A model generated the notes under the pieces. The model did no database searches, had not been told where the DNA came from, and was given only the letters and a program-made list of their open reading frames with translations. Positions 25,555 to 34,613 of a stretch of 64,000 nt of DNA are shown here, in pieces. The first letter of the stretch is position 1. Each line of letters starts with the position of its first letter. The stretch comes from RSA9 sp036381195 (GTDB taxonomy: Bacteria; Gemmatimonadota; Gemmatimonadetes; Longimicrobiales; RSA9): positions 1 through 64,000 of the forward strand of contig DASVDH010000127.1 in NCBI GenBank assembly GCA_036381195.1, read 5' to 3'. Both the position numbers and the translations under genes were made by a program.

Positions 25555-26412
25555 CTACCGTGCGAGCTCGTACCGCGCCTCCGTGATGCGCGCCTTCCAG
25601 AACGCGAACCGGCCTTCGGGCAGGATCCACTCGGTCTCGGCCTCCAGCGGCACGAGCATCCCGTCCACGCGTGCGTAATTGCGGAAGTAGCCGACGAAGG
25701 GCGTGGGCACGCCCGTGCCGCCGACGTCACGGTAGCGCATCATCTCGACGCGCCGGATCAGGTCATCGTCGCCGAAGTGGGTGGTGAGCGTGACCGTGAT
25801 GCCGGAGTCGGTCAGCGACGCGCGCGCGGTCGAGTCGTCGACCGCCTCCCAGCGCACGCCCTGGGTCGGCAGCAGCGCTGTCGGGAACCACACGCGTTCC
25901 GCGAGCTGCCGGTGCAGCGCGCTCGCGGCCAGCTCCACGCCGCCTTCCTCGTCGGCGACCGGGATCAGCGCGGCGAGCTTGCCGAGCATCGCGGCGCTGC
26001 CGCCGAAGTAGTGGTCCCGCACGCGGACGCTCGTGAGCGGCGCCATGCGGATGCGCGCGTCCCAGACGAAACCGGCCGGCACCGCGGTGAAGTGCTGCAC
26101 CGACTCGAACGGGCTCCACGCCGCGTCCGGCCCGGTCCGGAACTCGCCCTCGTGCGTGATCCGCGCCGTGCGGACCATGGGCTGGCCCGGGCTCAGCGCG
26201 CGGCGGAAGTAGCGCGCGGCTGGCGCGGGCAGCCCTTCCAGCTCCGCGGGATCGTAGGCCGCGGGGCCGTACCCGGCGGGCGCGGCGGCGAGGCGCCGGA
26301 CCAGGCGATCTGTCGCGCGGTTCCAGAGCACCCCGCCCGTGAGCACCACGACCGCGCCGCCTCCGAGCAGCGCGCCGGCGAGGATCGCGGCTCCCTTCAG
26401 CCAGCCACTCAT
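25555..26412 (-). CDS. DUF6544/DUF6920-like membrane-anchored protein
   Basis: A 285-residue protein with one N-terminal transmembrane helix (GAAILAGALLGGGAVVVLTGGVLW) and a soluble region. Typical blocks are LPAPAARYFRRALSPGQPMV, ITHEGEFRTGPDAAWSPFESVQHF, FVWDARIRMAPLTSVRVRDHYFGG and LAERVWFPTALLPTQGVRW, then DGMLVPLEAETEWILPEG near the C-terminus. I recognise this as one of the conserved domain-of-unknown-function families common in Actinomycetota and Gemmatimonadota, but I am unsure of the exact number. No catalytic residues are known to me. It stands alone on the minus strand. Confidence 0.7.
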   Translation of the reverse strand: MSGWLKGAAILAGALLGGGAVVVLTGGVLWNRATDRLVRRLAAAPAGYGPAAYDPAELEGLPAPAARYFRRALSPGQPMVRTARITHEGEFRTGPDAAWSPFESVQHFTAVPAGFVWDARIRMAPLTSVRVRDHYFGGSAAMLGKLAALIPVADEEGGVELAASALHRQLAERVWFPTALLPTQGVRWEAVDDSTARASLTDSGITVTLTTHFGDDDLIRRVEMMRYRDVGGTGVPTPFVGYFRNYARVDGMLVPLEAETEWILPEGRFAFWKARITEARYELAR

Positions 26413-26795
26413 GGATGGACACTCCTCGGCTGTGAACGCACGGTGCCAGTCGGAATGCGCGGGGCGCGTGCGCCGTGCCTCGCGCGCGGGGATCCCTGCG
26501 TCACAACCTATCGCGCGGGCGCCGTCCCGGTCTGTCGGGGGATGCCGCGAGTCGTGTCAGGCGATCCTCGCTCGCACCCCTCCGTTCAATCGCCCCAGGA
26601 GCGCATGACCCGGATCTGTCTCGGCTTGACGGGATGGAAGTGCACGTTCTCGACGCCCGCGGGCAGCCCCAGCCGGAATCGGCCGGGGGCGGGGCGCGTG
26701 TAAGCGGGGGGGAGCTGCGGCTGCGGCGGCCGCGTGCTCGACCGCCGCAGTGTCTCAGGCGGCCGCGGACGGGAACCGGGCGCCGCCGGTTCAGC
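26413..26795. other. Intergenic, with an in-frame extension after prfC
   Basis: No independent gene is supported here. On the minus strand the frame of prfC stays open for 69 codons after its TGA (to a TGA at 26586-26588). The last 30 or so codons have strongly GC-biased third positions (ending VHFHPVKPRQIRVMRSWGD). There is no start codon in the coding-like part except an internal ATG six codons from the end. It may be a remnant of another gene. Confidence 0.35.
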
Positions 26796-28382
<1,587 letters not shown>

Positions 28383-28565
28383 CTCCTCCCGTCTCTCCCG
28401 TGCGGCGTACCCGCGAATGCGCGCGGGCCGCGGCGCGCGCGGCGCGGGGCCGGCGAGCATGCGTGAAAAACGCCCCGTCGGGGTAGATCGCCCCGGGGGC
28501 GTGCGGCCGGCGAGCGCTGGCGGCAGCGCTCGCGCGCCGCGCTGGCGGTGCCTGGCCAACTGGTT

Positions 28566-28594
28566 ATGGTAGCGCAACTTGCGTACACATGCAA
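28566..28594 (-). promoter_or_regulatory. Probable prfC promoter
   Basis: On the minus strand TTGCAT (28589-28594) and TACCAT (28566-28571) are separated by exactly 17 bases. A small inverted repeat CTTGC/GCAAG (28578-28595) overlaps the -35. It is about 180 bases upstream of the prfC start. Confidence 0.4.
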
Positions 28595-28620
28595 GCGGAC
28601 GGTGGCGGCGGCTGGCGGCT

Positions 28621-28843
28621 GGCGACGGTCCTGAAGTGCGAGGGGGTGGCGGGCGGCTGGCGGCTGACGGCTGGCACCTGACGGCTGACGGCTGACGGGT
28701 TGGCGGCTGGCGGTTGGCGGCGGTCCTCAAGTGCGAGGCGGCGGCGGGCGGCGGTTGGCGGTTGGCGATGGTCCTGGAGTGCGAGGCCGCGGCTGGCGTC
28801 GGTCCTGTGGCGCGAGGCGGCGGTTGCATCGGTCCTGGATTAC
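28621..28843 (+). repeat. Five interspersed copies of a ~20-base unit
   Basis: A unit close to GGCGxCGGTCCTGAAGTGCG occurs at 28621, 28716, 28764, 28795 and 28824, at spacings of 95, 48, 31 and 29 bases. The last two copies are more diverged. Between them lie GGCGGCTGGC and CTGACGG short repeats. Confidence 0.7.
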
Positions 28844-29455
28844 GGGGCAGCGGCTCCCTGTCCTGGGGAGGTCCCCTCTCGAACATCCTGTGCAGGCGAG
28901 GCAGCGAAACGAGGGGCTTGCGCGGCCCCGGGATGGATCACGATCGAGGATATTCTCAGCAGCCCGAGGAGGGAGGAGCTTGACACTCCGGACCCGTGCG
29001 GCGATGGTTTCGCGGAGCAGGCGTTCTGGTCACGACGATTCCGGTTGGAGACGGGAGCGCTCGAGAGGAGGCGCCGGAGGGCTGGCTCGGCTTTGCCACA
29101 TCGCGTCCGATCCTCGCCCCGCCAGCCCGGGAGCGAGCGGCAGGTGCGTCCGTGCGGCCGCGCAGCGCATGGGGCTTCCCTGGCGGGGGCGCGGCACGCT
29201 GCAACAGCGTCCGCTCCTGCGCGCGGGGGCGCCCGGGTGCAGTCGCGCGGCGCATCGCGTTCTCCTGGCGGGGCGCGGCGAAGTTCCCACGCGTCGGCGC
29301 ACGGCTCGTGCGCCATGGAAGTTGGCCGCGCTGGGCAGGGGCGAAGTTCCCACCCGAGAGGCGGATGCAGCGGATGATGGAGCTCGGCCGCCTCCGCCGC
29401 GGTCAAGTCAGCACGCCCCCGCGCACCGGGTGCACGGGTGGGAAGTTCGCGCGCG

Positions 29456-29500
29456 CAGCGCCGCATCGCGCAGCATCGCATCGCGCAGCGCCGCATCGCG
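29456..29500 (+). repeat. 15-bp tandem repeat, 3 copies
   Basis: CAGCGCCGCATCGCG, CAGCATCGCATCGCG and CAGCGCCGCATCGCG lie head to tail; copies 1 and 3 are identical. Confidence 0.8.
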
Positions 29501-29548
29501 CCGTGCCGTCTCCGGCGCAGGGCCGCGTCCGGTGCACCGCCGCATCGC

Positions 29549-29599
29549 GCACCACCGCCCCCGCTGCACCACCGCCCCCGCTGCACCACCGCCCCCGGT
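29549..29599 (+). repeat. 17-bp tandem repeat, 3 copies
   Basis: GCACCACCGCCCCCGCT occurs three times with no gap; only the last copy differs, near its end. It lies 49 bases after the 15-bp array. Confidence 0.8.
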
Positions 29600-29744
29600 G
29601 CAGCGCTGTCTCCGGTGCAGCGTCGCAGCCGGGGCACCGCCACCCCCGGTGCGGCCCCGCGCCGCGCAGGGCCGGCGCAGCGCGGGCGGGGAGTCCGCCC
29701 GGCCCGGCAGGCCCGACCCGGCACAGCAGTGCTGGCCAGGCTTC

Positions 29745-30794
29745 GTGCGCACTGAGCTGAGGCGTGAGGGCTCGCCCGGCGGCGGCCGGCGCGCGTTCGC
29801 GGCGGCCCTCTGCGGCATCGCCCTCCTGGGCGCGGGTTGCGACCGGGGCGACGGCCCCGGCACCCGTGGCGCGGATGCCCGCGAAGCGCCGGCGCCGCGG
29901 GAGCGTGCTCTGGCGGCGGTACGCTGGGACACGGTCTTCGTGCTGGGTGGTGACGCGCAGGACACGACCCTGCTCATGCCGCGGACGCTCGCGGCGCGCG
30001 GCGGAACGCTCTACGTCTTCGACCACGGCGACGGTCGGCTCAAGGCGTTCGACCGCTCCGGCGACCTGCGCTGGCGCTTCGGCCGCCAGGGCGAGGGGCC
30101 CGGCGAGTTCGCGAACCCGCTGGACGTCGAGGTCGGGCCGGACGGCGCGGTGTGGGTACTGGACGCCGGCGCAGGCCGGCTGACCGTCGTCGCGCCTGAC
30201 GGCGAGCTGCGCGAGCACATCCCGCTGCACGACATCGGCGGACGCGACGTGATGCCGCTGCGCGGGCAGACGCTGGTCACGACCTTCTCGCGGCCCGGGC
30301 TGCTCTTTGCCGCGATCGGCGCGGACGGCCGCATGCTCGCACGCGGCGAGACGCCGGTCGCCGAGATGGCGGATGCCCCGAACCCGTTCCTCTTCCAGAC
30401 GGCGGCCGCGGTCTCCGCCGATGGCGCCACGTGGGCGGCCACCTTTCCGTGGGGCGATCGGCTACTCGTCTACGATCACCGCGAGCTGCGCTGCGAGGGG
30501 CGGCTCGTCGAGGCCGAACCGTTTCCGATCAACGACGGCCGCCCGATCCCGCAGCTCCCGATCTGGGCGCTCGGCATCCCGGTCGGCGATTCCAGCGTGT
30601 TCGTGCTCGCGCGCGGCCGCACCGCGAATGCCCTGCGGCTGCTGGACGAGTACGACGGACGCGACTGCCGCTACCGCCGCACGCTCCTGCTGCCGCGCAA
30701 GGCCAGCGCCCTCGCCTACGCGGATGGCGTCTTCTACATCGAACACGAGGACCCCGCGCCGCAGATCCTCGCGCTGCGGCCGGTGTTCGAGTGA
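29745..30794 (+). CDS. 6-bladed beta-propeller (NHL-like) lipoprotein
   Basis: A 349-residue lipoprotein. A GTG start gives a basic n-region (RTELRREG), a hydrophobic stretch and a lipobox LLGAGC with C32. The mature part carries NHL/6-blade repeats, the clearest being GRQGEGPGEFANPLDVEVGPDGAVWVLDAG at about 120-150. That is the hallmark of the '6-bladed beta-propeller' proteins abundant in Bacteroidota and Gemmatimonadota. Blades continue through VSADGATWAATFPWGDRLLVYD to the C-terminal YADGVFYIEHEDP. The role is unknown, presumably binding or sensing at the cell surface. The frame stays open far upstream through the repeat region, but those residues are low-complexity, so I place the start at the signal peptide. 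Confidence 0.75.
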   Translation: MRTELRREGSPGGGRRAFAAALCGIALLGAGCDRGDGPGTRGADAREAPAPRERALAAVRWDTVFVLGGDAQDTTLLMPRTLAARGGTLYVFDHGDGRLKAFDRSGDLRWRFGRQGEGPGEFANPLDVEVGPDGAVWVLDAGAGRLTVVAPDGELREHIPLHDIGGRDVMPLRGQTLVTTFSRPGLLFAAIGADGRMLARGETPVAEMADAPNPFLFQTAAAVSADGATWAATFPWGDRLLVYDHRELRCEGRLVEAEPFPINDGRPIPQLPIWALGIPVGDSSVFVLARGRTANALRLLDEYDGRDCRYRRTLLLPRKASALAYADGVFYIEHEDPAPQILALRPVFE

Positions 30795-30922
30795 GCCGTC
30801 GCCGGCGTCGGCCGCTCGCGACCTGCGGCACGGCCTGCCGATTGCGTGGCGGCATCGCCGGTCCCGGAGCAGGCGCCGGCCCGATGGCCGGAGCGGACGT
30901 TCGCAGCGAGAGTCGGAGAGTG

Positions 30923-31837
30923 GTGAACGACGTGGATCATGGACCTGCGCGCGCACTGGCGTGCGTCGTCGCGGTCCTGTTGCTCGCGCTCCTCGCGGGT
31001 TGCGCCGCGCCGGACGGGTCTGCGTCCAGCGTGGTTCCGCCCTGCGCACAGCCTGAGCGTCTGGGTGTGCTGCCGCCCGAGCTGGCCGAGGCGAGCGGGC
31101 TGGCGGCGAGCCGCCGCCACGCCCGTGTGCTCTGGCTGCACAACGACTCGGGCGCGGAGCCCGAGCTGTTCGCCGTGGACGCCGCGGGCGAGATCCTCGG
31201 GCGCGTGCGGGTGACGGGCGCGGAGAACGTGGACTGGGAGGACGTCGCGCTCGGGCCGTGCCCGGCGGGCGAGTGCATCTACATCGCCGACACGGGCGAC
31301 AACGGCGAGCGCCGCGAGGCCGTGACGCTCTACCGCGTCCCCGAGCCGGAGCCGACGGACACGGCGACGCCGGCCGCCGAGCGGTTTCGGCTGCGCTATC
31401 CCGACGGACCTCGCGACGCTGAGGCGCTATTCGTGACGCCGGACGCGCGCGTGTACCTCGTGAGCAAGGGGCGGACGGGCCCCGTCGCCGTCTACCGCGC
31501 ACCGACTCCACTCCCCGCCGATACCGCCGCGCTGCTCGAGCGGGTCGCCGAGTTGACCGATCACGCGCCGCTCGGCGTGCTGTACGTCACGGGTGCCGGC
31601 GCCACGCCGGACGGGCGCCACGTCGTGATTCGCACGTACGTGAACCTCCAGCTCTACCGGCTCGAGGACGGGGCGTTCACCGCGATTGGCGCGCCCGTCG
31701 CCCTGGATGCGCTCGCCGAGCCGCAGGGCGAGGCCGTGGACATCCGTGCGGACGGGACGGTGCTGCTCGCGAGCGAGGAGCGCGGCGGTGAGGCCGGGCC
31801 GATCTCACGGCTCGCGTGCGCGCTCGAGGCGGAGTGA
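30923..31837 (+). CDS. Predicted beta-propeller lipoprotein, unknown function
   Basis: A 304-residue lipoprotein. The GTG start follows GGAGAG, then a hydrophobic segment (ALACVVAVLLLALL) and lipobox LAGC. The mature region reads like a propeller: LAEASGLAASRRHARVLWLHNDSG, VDWEDVALGPCPAGECIYIADTGDNGERR, DAEALFVTPDARVYLVSKG and PQGEAVDIRADGTVLLASEE. The HNDSG...DWED...IADTGDN...EALF...EA(V)D pattern resembles calcium-binding propellers of the phytase-like/SdiA-regulated type, so a hydrolase or binding role is possible; this is inference. It follows the NHL lipoprotein by about 130 bases. Its last 184 bases overlap, tail to tail, with the gene on the opposite strand. Confidence 0.7.
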   Translation: MNDVDHGPARALACVVAVLLLALLAGCAAPDGSASSVVPPCAQPERLGVLPPELAEASGLAASRRHARVLWLHNDSGAEPELFAVDAAGEILGRVRVTGAENVDWEDVALGPCPAGECIYIADTGDNGERREAVTLYRVPEPEPTDTATPAAERFRLRYPDGPRDAEALFVTPDARVYLVSKGRTGPVAVYRAPTPLPADTAALLERVAELTDHAPLGVLYVTGAGATPDGRHVVIRTYVNLQLYRLEDGAFTAIGAPVALDALAEPQGEAVDIRADGTVLLASEERGGEAGPISRLACALEAE

Positions 31838-32562
31838 GCGCGCGGGCGCGAGGCGAGCGGCACGCGCCACGCGACGAACAGCGAGGGCGCCGCGTCGTCA
31901 TCGAGGCCCACGCTCGCGCCTGCGGCGAGGCTGCCGGCGGCGCCGACGCGGTAGCTGGCGACCGCGAGCAGTGCGGACGAGGCGGCCTCGCCGCCGGTGT
32001 CGATGCCGCCGGACAGCAGCAGCATGGCGGCCAGCCGGTCGCCGAGCGCGCGCCCGGCGCCGATGCCGAAGGTGACCTCATCCGGGAACTCGAGGCCCGG
32101 CGGGTCGCCGTAGCGCCACCAGCCCAGGTCGGCGAAGAGGAGATTCCGGCTGCCGGCGGCAGCGGCGGCCAGGATGCCGACGCCCGCGTCCCACTCGCCC
32201 GTTCCGGCGCCGGATTCGGCAGCGACGAGCGGCGGCTTCACGTGCGCAGCGACGTCGACGGAGAGGAGCGGGCCCCAGCCGCGGTAGAGCTGGACCGCGG
32301 CGGAGAGCAGGGGGTCGGCGAGGCCCGGTCCGCTTTCGACGCCGGCGCCGCGGAGCACGAGGGGCAGCGCGGCGCCGAGCCGGACCCGGTCCACCTGGAA
32401 GGTGATGCCGTTGACCAGTGTCAAGTCGCCGGCATCACCGGACGCGTCCGACGCGCGCGTGTAGTGCACCGAGCCGCTGTAGTGTACGTCCTGGGCGTGC
32501 AGGGAGGCGCCGTGCGCCAGCGCGAGCAGCGCCGGCAAAGCCGGCAGCATCAGGGTCCGCAT
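31654..32562 (-). CDS. Outer-membrane barrel protein with antisense-derived C-terminal tail
   Basis: A 302-residue protein with a signal peptide (MRTLMLPALPALLALAHG, cleavage near LHAQ) and a beta-barrel-like body through residue 236, where SLFVAWRVPL looks like a natural final strand. It resembles the transporter/MetA-like barrel family in style (VNGITFQVDRVRLGAALPLVLRG; LLFADLGWWRYGDPPG). The last 66 residues (from ASRPRAHSASS) are low-complexity Ser/Ala/Arg and are encoded almost wholly antisense to the 3' end of the neighbouring lipoprotein gene. Loss of an original stop codon would explain the extension. Function unknown. Confidence 0.65.
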   Translation of the reverse strand: MRTLMLPALPALLALAHGASLHAQDVHYSGSVHYTRASDASGDAGDLTLVNGITFQVDRVRLGAALPLVLRGAGVESGPGLADPLLSAAVQLYRGWGPLLSVDVAAHVKPPLVAAESGAGTGEWDAGVGILAAAAAGSRNLLFADLGWWRYGDPPGLEFPDEVTFGIGAGRALGDRLAAMLLLSGGIDTGGEAASSALLAVASYRVGAAGSLAAGASVGLDDDAAPSLFVAWRVPLASRPRAHSASSAHASREIGPASPPRSSLASSTVPSARMSTASPCGSASASRATGAPIAVNAPSSSR

Positions 32563-32580
32563 GGCACCTCCCGCGCCGCG

Positions 32581-33051
32581 TCAGGAGCCCTGAAGCCGCT
32601 TCTGGATTCGCTCCATCGCGGCGGTGCCCTGCTCCATCTCTCCGGTCATCGCCTCCCAGTGCTGGCGGAGCCGCTCCATCTCACGCTGGAGCTCCGGGTC
32701 GCGCTGGAAGAGCGGGTCGCGCGCCATGTCCCGCGTGCGCTCCATGTTGCGGTAGAGCTGTGCGGCAGCCGCGTCCATCGCTGTGCACATCTCGCGGAGC
32801 CGCTCGTGCAGCCGCATGCGGTCCTGGTCCCGCATCGCCTGCATCTGCCGATGGAGCATCTGGTCCAGCCGGTGGATGCGCTCGCGCATCCGATCCAGCC
32901 GCTGCATCTGCTGCTCCATCTGCTCGCGATGGTGCTGCATGCGGTCCTGCTGCATGCGGTCCTGGCGCATCTGTGCGCCGGCAGCCGCCGGCAGAGCGAG
33001 TACCAGACCCGTCACGGCGGCCATTGCGAGCCCCATCCTGTTGCGTCTCAT
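32581..33051 (-). CDS. Secreted Met/Gln/Arg-rich helical protein
   Basis: A 156-residue exported protein: MRRNRMGLAMAAVTGLVLALPAAAGAQ is a clear signal peptide. The mature part is one long helix-forming run with extraordinary methionine content (MRQDRMQQDRMQHHREQM, then RLDQMLHRQMQAMRDQDRM). A second helical half follows (RDMARDPLFQRDPELQREMERLRQHWEAM). Its layout recalls periplasmic Spy/CpxP-like chaperones or metal-binding proteins, and methionine-rich exported proteins often bind Cu(I), but neither is shown here. A GGAGGG ribosome site supports the start. It lies 18 bases upstream of the barrel gene and is probably co-transcribed with it. Confidence 0.65.
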   Translation of the reverse strand: MRRNRMGLAMAAVTGLVLALPAAAGAQMRQDRMQQDRMQHHREQMEQQMQRLDRMRERIHRLDQMLHRQMQAMRDQDRMRLHERLREMCTAMDAAAAQLYRNMERTRDMARDPLFQRDPELQREMERLRQHWEAMTGEMEQGTAAMERIQKRLQGS

Positions 33052-33124
33052 CGTTCTGCCCTCCCTTCCTGACGGCGCCGTCACGGCATCCGACGGCGGC
33101 ATGGGTGCCGCCAGCGGACGCTCC

Positions 33125-33469
33125 TCAACGGAACGCGGGTCGCCGTGCCGTTCCGCGCGCAGCCTCGCCTCGCAGCCCGGCCTTGAGCCGGTCGAGCTGG
33201 GCTTCGATGTCGCTGAACACCTCGGTCAGCAGCGTGCGGAACGTCGCGGCGGTGTTCCGGCTCGCCGCCAGGACCTGCTCGAGCACGACGAGACGCACGC
33301 TGCCGGTGTACTCCTCACGCCGGGGATGCTTCTCGATCACGACCTGGAGGTGGACGAGGTCCGGGTCGAAGCTGCGCAGCCGCTTCTCGAGCCGTGCGAC
33401 GCGACGCTTGAGCCGCGCCTCGTTCGCGGGCGTGAGCGCGAAGCCCTTCGTCATCGTGTGTCGTCTCAT
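33125..33469 (-). CDS. HPF/RaiA-type ribosome hibernation-like protein
   Basis: A 114-residue protein resembling the ribosome hibernation promoting factor fold: LTPANEARLKRRVARLEKRL (helix 1), DPDLVHLQVVIEKHPRREEYTGSVRLVVLEQVLAAS (strands), and TFRTLLTEVFSDIEAQLDRLKAGL (helix 2). It is the short form without the C-terminal dimerisation domain of long HPF. Such proteins occupy the tRNA/mRNA channel of idle ribosomes. I start it at 33469, where GGAGG precedes the ATG. An in-frame GTG at 33487 is possible. It faces map across a 321-base divergent spacer. Confidence 0.72.
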   Translation of the reverse strand: MRRHTMTKGFALTPANEARLKRRVARLEKRLRSFDPDLVHLQVVIEKHPRREEYTGSVRLVVLEQVLAASRNTAATFRTLLTEVFSDIEAQLDRLKAGLRGEAARGTARRPAFR

Positions 33470-33790
33470 GCTCCCTCCCTCGGTCACGCGGTACCGGAGC
33501 CGCGCCGGTCAGCGCCCGGGCCGAGCCGGCTCGTGTTCGGGGTGTGATGGCACGGTAGCGCAGGCCGCCACGGCCGTCTGTCCGGGGAAGCCGGAATGTG
33601 TGTGGGGCAGCTCCGGGCGTGCGTGCGGGACGTGCCGTACGCCCGCGGTCGAGGGGCCGGGATTTGTTGCGGGCTGGCCGCGCGGTTAGCTTCTCCCGTA
33701 TCCGGTGCGGCGTTCCAGCGTGCCGTCGTGCCGCGGCGCGTCGTCGTACGGCTGGGGTGCAGGCGTGAATCGAAACGGAAGGGTCGGCCG
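33470..33790. other. Divergent promoter region between hpf-like gene and map
   Basis: No gene is supported in these 321 bases. For the rightward gene a possible promoter is TTGTTG (33664-33669) with a 17-base spacer to TAGCTT (33687-33692), about 100 bases before the start codon. I see no palindromes or riboswitch-like conservation. Confidence 0.4.
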
Positions 33791-34534
33791 ATGTCGGTGG
33801 AATCGGAGAAGGACCTCGAGGGGCTGCGCGCGGCGGGCCGCGTCGTCGCGCGCGCACTGGCGGCAATGCGGGCGGCCGTACGTCCGGGCGTGACGACGGC
33901 GGAGCTGGACGCGATCGCGGCCGCCGTGCTCGCGCAGGAGGGCGCGCGTTCGGCGCCGCAGCTCGCGTACGGCTTTCCGGGCACGACGTGCATCAGCGTG
34001 AACGAGGAGGCCGTGCACGGGATCCCCGGTTCGCGCGTGCTGCGTCCCGGCGACCTGGTCACGCTGGACGTGACGGTCGAGCTGGACGGCTACTACGCGG
34101 ACGCGGCGGTCACCGTGGGTGTCCCGCCCGTGTCCGCGCTGGCGCGCAAGCTCATGGAATGCGCCGAGGCGGCGTTCTGGCGGGCCGCCGGCGTGGCGCG
34201 CGCGGGCGAGCGGCTCGCGGCCGTCGGCGGCGCGGTCGAGGCCGAGGTGCGGCGCCGCGGCTTCCGCGTGCTGCGCGACCTGTGCGGCCACGGCATCGGC
34301 CGTACGATCCACGAGCGGCCGAGCGTGCTGAACTACTTCAACCCGCGCGACCGGACGCGCCTGACCTCGGGGCTGGTGATCGCGCTGGAGCCGATCATCT
34401 CGGCAGGCAGCAGCCGTTCGCGTCCCGAGCCGGACGGGTGGACGGTGTCCAGCGCGGACGGCAGCCTGAGCGCGCACTACGAGCACACGATCGTCATCAC
34501 GAAGGGCCGGCCGCTGGTGCTGACGGCGGCGTAG
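33791..34534 (+). CDS. map: Methionine aminopeptidase, type I
   Basis: A 247-residue cytosolic metallopeptidase that removes the initiator methionine from new proteins. The five dimetal ligands are all present: D93 (TLDVT), D104 (YADAAV), H167 (CGHGIG), E200 (ALEPII) and E231 (YEHTIV). The substrate-contacting histidine H76 lies in VNEEAVHGIPG. The N-terminus lacks the zinc-finger or SH3 extension of eukaryotic type Ia/b enzymes. The ATG at 33791 gives the standard family length; upstream in-frame sequence is not conserved-looking. Unlike many bacteria, it is not in the ribosomal protein/secY/infA cluster here, which may mean a second copy exists elsewhere. Confidence 0.95.
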   Translation: MSVESEKDLEGLRAAGRVVARALAAMRAAVRPGVTTAELDAIAAAVLAQEGARSAPQLAYGFPGTTCISVNEEAVHGIPGSRVLRPGDLVTLDVTVELDGYYADAAVTVGVPPVSALARKLMECAEAAFWRAAGVARAGERLAAVGGAVEAEVRRRGFRVLRDLCGHGIGRTIHERPSVLNYFNPRDRTRLTSGLVIALEPIISAGSSRSRPEPDGWTVSSADGSLSAHYEHTIVITKGRPLVLTAA

Positions 34535-34613
34535 GCGCTGTGCGCCGGCGGAGCATCGGAACGAGACCCGCGGAGCGCTCCACCGGACGCACGACGCCTA
34601 CGCCGCGCGCCGC

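Larger units (their letters stand above)
28383..29744. other. Repeat-rich intergenic region, no supported gene
   Basis: This 1.36 kb spacer separates prfC (leftward) from a lipoprotein gene (rightward). Every long open frame in it is Arg/Pro/Ala/Cys-rich and runs through tandem repeats, so I do not call genes. It holds the probable prfC promoter (28566-28594), a 20-base repeat family (28621-28843), CTGACGG-type short repeats (about 28660-28700), a 15-bp by 3 array (29456-29500), a 17-bp by 3 array (29549-29599), and copies of GGCGAAGTTCCCAC at 29277 and 29340. Confidence 0.6.

Noticed and set aside
25020..25730. N-terminal extension of the small charged lipoprotein to 25730
   Set aside because: The extra 97 residues are antisense to the DUF6544-like gene and lack a signal peptide. 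The GGGGAGGG site and lipobox mark the start at 25439.
20145..26412. Mobile element carrying PadR/ADOP, ArsR/SRPBCC and repeats
   Set aside because: There is no integrase, transposase, terminal repeats or attachment site, and base composition matches the surroundings.
28563..29600. CRISPR array in the repeat-rich spacer
   Set aside because: Repeats are head-to-tail without unique spacers of regular length, units differ in size, and no cas genes exist in the window.
28840..29724. Long open frame on the minus strand (about 294 codons)
   Set aside because: Composition is Arg/Pro/Ala/Cys-rich with repeated motifs created by tandem DNA repeats. There is no recognisable domain or ribosome site, so it is a GC-rich shadow.
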